From contig CACWSX010000016.1 in the NCBI GenBank assembly GCA_902763615.1, positions 1 through 57,397 of the forward strand: 57,397 nt of DNA, given 5' to 3'. The notes under the pieces were generated by a model, which did not search any database, was not told the DNA's origin, and worked only from the letters and a program-made list of their open reading frames with translations. The stretch is from an uncultured Prevotellaceae bacterium (GTDB taxonomy: Bacteria; Bacteroidota; Bacteroidia; Bacteroidales; Bacteroidaceae). Position numbers and translations under genes: made by a program. Shown here one piece after another: positions 52,757 to 57,397 of the stretch; position 1 is the first letter of the stretch; every line of letters begins with the position of its first letter.

Positions 52757-53203
52757 TTATTTCTTATTGATTATCTCTTCTAATTTATTGATGTCACTGA
52801 TAGTCCCCTCCATGTAGATGACCATCACCTCACAAGGTTTTTTCTTACCTTCGAATACATCCTGATAGCACAGAAACCGGTTCTTGCCTCCTTGCGGACT
52901 CAACTGAATATGTATCGTATATGACTGGCCTACCTCTGTCCCCGTAGCGTGATGTCCACGACCATCCTCGTCGATAATCCGACGTAAGCGCGCCACTTCC
53001 TCAGTGCTGGCCGAGAATCGAAGACTGCGGTAGAAGGTCAATTGATACTTTGCCAGCGTCCTTCCCCTCACACGGGTCTCAACCATTCGTTCCCGCGGGA
53101 TGATGCGTCCCTCAAACAAGTCATTGATACGAAGCCCCGTTTGTGCTACGCTGAATGTCAAATGACATAAGACAAATGATAAACTTAATAAGAGTCGTTT
53201 CAT
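52757..53203 (-). CDS. Small exported protein of unknown function
   Basis: The ATG at 53203 (MKRLLLSLSFVL) gives 148 residues; a longer frame to 53230 would overlap the upstream gene. A signal peptide ends near SVAQT. The mature part is compact and basic, with LFEGRIIPRERMVETRVRG and a glycine-rich region after GRGHHATGTEVG, and ends in a helical EEIINKK. No catalytic motif is visible. It lies between the anti-sigma-like gene and the beta-barrel gene; the tight spacing suggests one transcript and a role in the same envelope pathway. Confidence 0.7.
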   Translation of the reverse strand: MKRLLLSLSFVLCHLTFSVAQTGLRINDLFEGRIIPRERMVETRVRGRTLAKYQLTFYRSLRFSASTEEVARLRRIIDEDGRGHHATGTEVGQSYTIHIQLSPQGGKNRFLCYQDVFEGKKKPCEVMVIYMEGTISDINKLEEIINKK

Positions 53204-53216
53204 ATCTGTTTCCGTT

Positions 53217-53648
53217 TTATTCGATTCCAAACATACCTTTCAGTTGTTCCTCCACAACATCGCTACCATCGTAGGTTACAACGGTCATCGTTTTCTGCAT
53301 TTCGCAGATGACGATATCACGGTCGGTAATACGCTCGCCATAGATATAGGCCACACACTCATCTTCACTCTGGCTCATCTGTTGCTGCCAGACCATTGTT
53401 CCACTAACAATCAGCAGGACCACAGCAGCTGCCGCAGCTATCCATCGCCTCATCGTCACCGTCTTAGCAGTGCCTTTACCAAGAGTCTGCTGCCGGAATC
53501 CTCGGAACATGATGGCATATGGCAACCATTCCTCAGGCACATCCGTAGCCGAGCAGAAGTAGTCGGCCAGTTGCTGTTCCTCCATTTCTGTCGCAGTTCC
53601 GGCCATAAAGCGGTTAAGCCATTCTTGTATTTGTTTTTTGTCTGTCAT
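53217..53648 (-). CDS. Anti-sigma-factor-like membrane protein
   Basis: The 143-residue protein has a cytoplasmic N-terminal helical part (WLNRFMAGTATEMEEQQLADY) similar to the start of many Bacteroidota anti-sigma proteins, one membrane helix at about 69-87 (IAAAAAVVLLIVSGTMVW), and a short periplasmic part. It overlaps the upstream sigma gene by four bases, so the two are translationally coupled. It lacks the large FecR domain, so it is not a classic FecR-type regulator. It probably holds the sigma factor at the membrane until a signal from outside, but that is inferred from order and shape. Confidence 0.7.
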   Translation of the reverse strand: MTDKKQIQEWLNRFMAGTATEMEEQQLADYFCSATDVPEEWLPYAIMFRGFRQQTLGKGTAKTVTMRRWIAAAAAVVLLIVSGTMVWQQQMSQSEDECVAYIYGERITDRDIVICEMQKTMTVVTYDGSDVVEEQLKGMFGIE

Positions 53649-54139
53649 CTTATCTGCTGATTTATCAATTCTACCATTCTTGTTCTTGCTTTTGAGAGCA
53701 GGCCCCTCACCGATGATTCCGATGTACCAAGCACAGCTGCTATCTCCGCAAAACTCATGTTTTCAACATTCCTCATCTGCATCACGCGTTGCCAGTTGGA
53801 AGGCAAACGGTTCATGGCAATTGTGAAGGCCTTGTCCGATTCTGATGTCTCTAATTGGCGCAGCGGAGTATCGTCGCTTTTGTGGTCGAACTTGTCGAGC
53901 AATCGCATGAGCGGATGTCGTCGTTTCTGTCTCAGCCGGTTCTTGGCCATATTCTGTGCCGTCACTACAACATAAGCCGCCAGTCGCGCCTCATCCAGTC
54001 TTTGCACGTTCTCCCACATCTTGATCATAGCTTCCTGCGCTACATCCTCAGCCTCATCGCTATCCACGAGAGCCAATGCTGCACCTACGGCTATACGCCG
54101 CAGTTCTGGTGCCCGGGATATGAAGCGCTCTCTGTCCAT
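53645..54139 (-). CDS. ECF-family RNA polymerase sigma factor
   Basis: The 164-residue protein has sigma-70 region 2 (about 8-75, with DSDEAEDVAQEAMIKMWENV) and region 4 (about 105-158, LPSNWQRVMQMRNVENMSFAEIAAVLG, then SSVRGLLSKAR). Length and order are normal for ECF sigma factors. It directs polymerase to a small regulon, most likely including its own operon of anti-sigma protein, small exported protein and beta-barrel. A consensus vegetative promoter lies upstream, so basal expression should not depend on autoactivation. Confidence 0.93.
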   Translation of the reverse strand: MDRERFISRAPELRRIAVGAALALVDSDEAEDVAQEAMIKMWENVQRLDEARLAAYVVVTAQNMAKNRLRQKRRHPLMRLLDKFDHKSDDTPLRQLETSESDKAFTIAMNRLPSNWQRVMQMRNVENMSFAEIAAVLGTSESSVRGLLSKARTRMVELINQQIR

Positions 54140-54187
54140 CTGTTTGCTTTTACATCATTAATACACCGAAATGGGGAAAATGCTACA

Positions 54188-54219
54188 CAAAAGTACGTAG
54201 TTTTTATAGTCATCCCAAA
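54188..54219 (-). promoter_or_regulatory. Promoter of the ECF sigma operon
   Basis: On the minus strand, -33 TTTG (54219-54216) and -7 TACTTTTG (54195-54188) are 20 bp apart, a full match. The -7 box ends 48 bases before the ATG at 54139. Confidence 0.75.
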
Positions 54220-54223
54220 AGTA

Positions 54224-54460
54224 TTTCCCTATACTATTTCGGGAAATCCCTAAAACAATTTATTATTTCCTCAAATAAATGCCACTTATTGTTGAATACT
54301 TGGCTCTTATTTAAGAATAAGTGGCTCTTGTCTGACAAGATAAAGTTCTTTTCGCGTATAGTTGTTATACTCAGGTTTTATGTGTTCTTTATGCCCCTTC
54401 TGCCCCCTTACATCAAATGGGCAGTTCCCTTTTAGGGGGCAGAAGGGTCAGGAGGGGCAT
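54224..54460. repeat. Palindrome-rich gap upstream of the sigma operon
   Basis: This gene-free stretch holds several inverted repeats. ATTTCCC and GGGAAAT flank 11 bases near 54224-54248. GCCACTTATT (54281-54290) pairs with AATAAGTGGC (54316-54325). CTTATTTAAGAATAAG and CTTGTCTGACAAG each follow a direct repeat TGGCTCTT (54301 and 54322). A 14-bp arm CCCTTCTGCCCCCT (54395-54408) pairs perfectly with 54434-54447, with an outer ATGCCCC/GGGGCAT. The last could be a terminator or a REP-like element. Positions 54461-54560 show nothing further. Confidence 0.65.
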
Positions 54461-54560
54461 TTGTTTTCTGTAATTCTATACTACTGCGGAATCACACTCA
54501 TCTTCCTGTCGCGCATTAGGCGGGGGCGGAGGAGGATTCTAATCTAGTTTTATTACTTAT

Positions 54561-55262
54561 TTAGATGTTTGGTCCTCTATCCAGCAGTCTGACATTCGGG
54601 AAGCGTTTCTTGATGGCGGCTTTCTCTGCATCGGTCATATTCCCCTCGATAGTAAGTCTGTCGATCGTCATTTTGTCCATCCATTCCGGCAGCGCGACTA
54701 TCCCAGTAAACACAAGATGCAACGACTTGATGTGCCCCAGCTGTGACAGCATGCTGGGCACTTCCTGAACGCGCAGGTGAATCCACCCGTTTTCGTTGTC
54801 TTTCTTGAGTTGATTCAACATGTCTTTTTCGTCCTGTGATATGCGGACGAGCCTTACCAATTTAGGGCGTAGTTCTTCGGTGTGGGCATTCACATATCTT
54901 GCGAAGCCCTGACTGATGACGAGCCATATCATATCGGGCGAGAGCGTCACAGACAAATGATTGGCATATGCCTCGACGATGCTCCTGTAGAAAGCATCCT
55001 TGCCCATGGACTTGAGGTTGTTCTCTTTGGAGAAGCTGGTTGCAATAATATGCTGTACATCTATGGGAATCTGTTCTTCCGAAAGCCAATACTCGGCAAT
55101 GCCCTTGCCTGTATACAGATTGTCGAAAAAGGCGTCTATGGGTGTGATATGCTCATCAACCACGAAAGAGATGCTGCCTTTTTTGCGGACAATGATTTTA
55201 ATAGGGAAGTCTTCGGATGCCGCTTTCGTGGAGAAGGCGGACTGGGTGTCAACAGTGGCCAC
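54561..55262 (-). CDS. DUF4419-like protein, internally truncated or chimeric
   Basis: The frame opens with GTG at 55262 and encodes 233 residues. Residues about 20-135 resemble the N-terminal part of DUF4419 proteins (SFSKENNLKSMGKDAFYRSI, LSPDMIWLVISQGFARYVN). After LRPKLV the expected rest of that domain is missing, and the chain continues with a short leucine-rich-repeat-like end (LPEWMDKMTIDRLTIEGN). This suggests an in-frame deletion or a join of two genes. An in-frame stop lies 40 bases before the GTG and a signal-peptide-like sequence is out of frame there, so the N-terminus may be damaged as well. DUF4419 has no established function that I know. Copy B of the 66-bp repeat lies just upstream. 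Confidence 0.55.
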   Translation of the reverse strand: MATVDTQSAFSTKAASEDFPIKIIVRKKGSISFVVDEHITPIDAFFDNLYTGKGIAEYWLSEEQIPIDVQHIIATSFSKENNLKSMGKDAFYRSIVEAYANHLSVTLSPDMIWLVISQGFARYVNAHTEELRPKLVRLVRISQDEKDMLNQLKKDNENGWIHLRVQEVPSMLSQLGHIKSLHLVFTGIVALPEWMDKMTIDRLTIEGNMTDAEKAAIKKRFPNVRLLDRGPNI

Positions 55263-55291
55263 GGTCTCAGTACTGTCCGCCGATAGCCTTC

Positions 55292-55357
55292 AGCAAAGTA
55301 TAAAAAAGCATAAAAGCGAATGTGGAAAGTAAAAATCCGAAAATAGTTTCAGAGTTT
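55292..55357 (-). repeat. 66-bp dispersed repeat, copy B
   Basis: This is the counterpart of 51794-51859, ending 27 bases after the hipA stop and lying 30 bases upstream of the DUF4419-like start. In coding orientation it ends in TATACTTTG, close to a -7 box but with one extra base, as in copy A (TATGTTTTG). Confidence 0.7.
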
Positions 55358-55384
55358 AATACTGTTTAGAGTAAAGATGTACCA

Positions 55385-56683
55385 TTATGCCAAAAGTAGG
55401 AGATTTTTTTCTATCTCTGTGATGTGACTATCTTTTACGCCGCAGTCTTGAGCGATTGTGCGCCAATGGCTGACGGCATCGATCACCTCGTCTACAATCT
55501 CGGCACTACGACGGATTCCCATCTTTTCACCAACAGTAAGCAGGTCCTGACGCGTAAAATCGTCTTGTTTACCATTAAGCGATAACTGATGTTGTCCAAC
55601 CCATCTGCCGCCTGGTTTATATGAGTAGCACAGGTCATAGGCTGGAGCTAACTCCCATTTGCCTTGGTGGTCCATCAAAAACGAGAAATTCTTAGTGTGG
55701 TCGTCGTTATTTCTAGCCACAACATTAAACACCATTCTGCGATACAGTTGCAGCGTGGCATCCATATTAAGACTCATCTTGCGAATAATACCGAAAATCT
55801 CCTCGTACGAATGGCGTTGGTCTCTGTCAAAATGGGCCAAACCTGCAACCGTCTGCATGTGAATCTTTTCGCCATCGTTGGTACGATCAAAGCGGCGAGT
55901 CATAAAATGATGATTATCACCTTCGGTCAGCAATCTGCATTCGGTCATATTTATGCCGCAAGCCCGAGCCATTTGGTAATAAGCATATTCTACATTCCCA
56001 ATACCCTTTGGATTTTCCATTATTGAACCATGTTCAGAATATGTTACACCATCAAACTTTAACAGCCAATAACCAAAACCATCAGGAGCCTTCACCTGTC
56101 CTGAGCGCACTTCGTTTGTCTGTTCATTGTAGGCTATAATAGCTTTGGGTTTAGCACCACCAGCCGATGTTCCAACACGTAGAATATCGAGTATCGTCTT
56201 GTCTTGCTGGAACATGCGTTCCTGAAAGGCTTCCCTCTTTGTAAATATGTCCTCGGCCAATCGCGTTAACTCATCGATATAAATCTCGGTCGACTCGTTC
56301 AGAACGTCAGAAGCCTTACTTGGCTCAAACTCCAAAGCTCCCATAGCTCGTTGCCCTACATAGCACAATCGCTCCAATGGAGTTATCTCGCCTATATGCA
56401 ATCCCTGACGAGTAAACCACTCTGTAATAATCTGATTACCAAATTTATCGGGCAGCGCATCGGCTATTAATCCAGGTAATCCTTTAAAGCAGTCGGTTCT
56501 ATTTGCAGGAAAGGAGAAAGGGCGATTTCCCAAAGATAATGGCATTGTGAGTGGAGCTGGTTCGATACCAATACGTCTAAAGCCATTGTCATATTCAAAC
56601 ACGGCCATACCCATAGCATTATCCCATGCTATCGAACCTACCATTTGCCCCCAAAGATTTATATCAACTATTAGATCTTCCAT
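55385..56683 (-). CDS. hipA: HipA serine/threonine kinase toxin
   Basis: The 432-residue protein is a full-length HipA. Residues about 1-110 match the N-terminal subdomain 1 (VDINLWGQMVGSIAWD). The kinase core follows with a glycine-rich loop GTSAGGAKPK, in which Ser173 corresponds to the loop serine autophosphorylated in known HipA proteins, the catalytic NNDDHTKN (Asn326, Asp327, Asp328, His329) and a DFG-like Asp350 in YDLCYS. E. coli HipA phosphorylates glutamyl-tRNA synthetase and causes growth arrest and persistence; the target here is unknown. The gene follows the HipB-like gene by six bases, so both are co-transcribed and the antitoxin is made first. All catalytic residues look intact. 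Confidence 0.92.
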   Translation of the reverse strand: MEDLIVDINLWGQMVGSIAWDNAMGMAVFEYDNGFRRIGIEPAPLTMPLSLGNRPFSFPANRTDCFKGLPGLIADALPDKFGNQIITEWFTRQGLHIGEITPLERLCYVGQRAMGALEFEPSKASDVLNESTEIYIDELTRLAEDIFTKREAFQERMFQQDKTILDILRVGTSAGGAKPKAIIAYNEQTNEVRSGQVKAPDGFGYWLLKFDGVTYSEHGSIMENPKGIGNVEYAYYQMARACGINMTECRLLTEGDNHHFMTRRFDRTNDGEKIHMQTVAGLAHFDRDQRHSYEEIFGIIRKMSLNMDATLQLYRRMVFNVVARNNDDHTKNFSFLMDHQGKWELAPAYDLCYSYKPGGRWVGQHQLSLNGKQDDFTRQDLLTVGEKMGIRRSAEIVDEVIDAVSHWRTIAQDCGVKDSHITEIEKNLLLLA

Positions 56684-56689
56684 CGTCGT

Positions 56690-56995
56690 TTAATCTTCCT
56701 TTTTATGTCGTATTCTCTGTACCTTTTTACCTTGTATCTTTCGCATTTGTAGCGGACTGATGCTGAGTTCAGGAAGCAGAACATCTAGATTTTCAAGCAG
56801 CCCTATAGTTCTTAAGATGCTTATAAACAATAAGGTAGATATAGGATTGCCTTGTTCTACTCTTACTATTGTTCCCATGCTTACGCCCGACTTTTCAGCC
56901 AGTTCGCTTTGAGTCATTTCCATTCTCATGCGATAGTCACGTATTCTGCGTCCCATCTTCTGCAAGATAGCAGGGTCACTTAGTTCTGTCCACAT
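56690..56995 (-). CDS. hipB: HipB-like XRE antitoxin
   Basis: The ATG at 56995 (MWTELSDPAILQK) gives 101 residues; the longer frame to 57046 runs through the promoter and is rejected. Residues about 14-70 form a Cro/C1-type helix-turn-helix (MRMEMTQSELAEKSGVSMGT). A basic C-terminal tail (KIQGKKVQRIRHKKED) follows. HipB proteins neutralise HipA and repress their own operon by binding an inverted repeat over the promoter; such a repeat is present here. Confidence 0.9.
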   Translation of the reverse strand: MWTELSDPAILQKMGRRIRDYRMRMEMTQSELAEKSGVSMGTIVRVEQGNPISTLLFISILRTIGLLENLDVLLPELSISPLQMRKIQGKKVQRIRHKKED

Positions 56996-57011
56996 ATCGT
57001 TCTGTTTTTTG

Positions 57012-57047
57012 TTTGCAAAGATAATATAATTTTCAATATCTTGCAAA
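57012..57047 (-). promoter_or_regulatory. hipBA promoter with overlapping operator
   Basis: On the minus strand, -33 TTTG (57047-57044) and -7 TATCTTTG (57023-57016) are 20 bp apart. An inverted repeat, TTTGCAAAGATA (57012-57023) with TATCTTGCAAA (57037-57047), covers both boxes and differs by one extra base. It is a good candidate for the HipB operator. Confidence 0.75.
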
Positions 57048-57176
57048 TTAAACAGAGAAAATAAAGTTAATTTATAATATTTTAGTAATTAAGTTATTCT
57101 GCCATTAGACGGCAAGAGCGTTTTTGCGCCGGCTTTAAACACATTCTTTCTACGCATCCGCACGATGTCCTGCACA

Positions 57177-57397
57177 TTATTGATTATACTCATCATACCA
57201 AAGGACATCACCAAGGCGAGGGCTGTGGCGGCTATTGGGCGGGAATATTCGGCAAGCCAGAGAAGGAAACCTATCTGCACTTGGAATGCAAAGAGCGGCA
57301 CGTTTCAGAGCCCAGGCTATCTTCTCAGAGTCCACGGCATCCGTCTTCAACGCCTTCTCCTTGCCCGTTGTGGGAATGTCTGCAGCATGGACCACGA
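57177..57397 (-). pseudogene. IS110-family transposase fragment (cut by window edge)
   Basis: The frame entering from the right edge begins VVHAADIPTTGKEKALKTD and continues AVDSEKIAWALKRAA, which is the N-terminal DEDD-type signature of IS110-family transposases (catalytic aspartate in KTDAVDS). Downstream the similarity fades after IPSADRF and the frame stops at 57177, long before a full transposase would end. A different frame (57301-57089) has a membrane-like stretch (IAATALALVMSFGMMSII) of unknown origin. I infer a degraded insertion sequence. The gap 57048-57176 otherwise shows nothing. Confidence 0.5.

Overview
The window reads as a chromosomal segment of a Prevotella-like member of the Bacteroidales. 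The signs are Bacteroidota-type promoters (TTTG, about 20 bp, TAnnTTTG) before many genes, paired SusC/SusD genes, hybrid two-component systems (HTCS), lipoproteins with acidic residues after the lipobox cysteine, and C-terminal tails like type IX secretion sorting domains. No tRNA, rRNA or CRISPR array was recognised. All assignments come from reading motifs; no search was run.

Left edge (1-3.0 kb): an edge-cut HigA-like antitoxin with a 5'-truncated toxin-like ORF, a run of five small hairpins, an exported glutathione peroxidase-nitroreductase fusion, and a fimbrial-anchor-like lipoprotein.

Locus 1 (3.0-15.6 kb): an HTCS regulator (minus) diverges from a plus-strand set: a GH98 enzyme with binding modules, a GH97 enzyme of the retaining alpha-galactosidase type, and a large MG2-like exported protein behind an internal terminator. 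The divergent gap also holds a putative short terminator-ended RNA.

Locus 2 (15.6-51.4 kb): a minus-strand operon of seven genes reads FAS1 lipoprotein, SusC, SusD, FAS1 lipoprotein, FAS1 lipoprotein, SusC, SusD. It diverges from a second HTCS, again with a putative small RNA in the gap. Downstream of that HTCS lie a 1280-residue secreted binding-type protein, a polytopic membrane protein with a soluble tail, and a beta-propeller lipoprotein with one CxxCH motif. A convergent minus-strand enzyme operon follows: GH5, a GH29-GH43 fusion and a GH2 beta-galactosidase. The enzymes suggest a branched plant glycan carrying fucose, galactose and arabinose, with fucosylated xyloglucan a reasonable guess. 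HTCS proteins would sense periplasmic oligosaccharides, SusCD would import them, FAS1 lipoproteins would take the place of usual surface glycan-binding proteins, and the glycosidases would trim side chains.

Right edge (51.5-57.4 kb): a collapsed pseudogene, an ECF sigma/anti-sigma operon ending in an outer-membrane beta-barrel protein, a palindrome-rich gap, a chimeric DUF4419-like gene, a complete hipBA module with an operator over its promoter, and an IS110-type transposase fragment cut by the window end.

The points I consider most worth pursuing are: a signal-peptide DNA cassette shared by four unrelated lipoprotein genes, the FAS1-based SusCD operon, a module shared by the GH98 enzyme and the 1280-residue protein, a REP-like element in frame inside the GH2 gene, and the two putative RNAs beside the HTCS genes.
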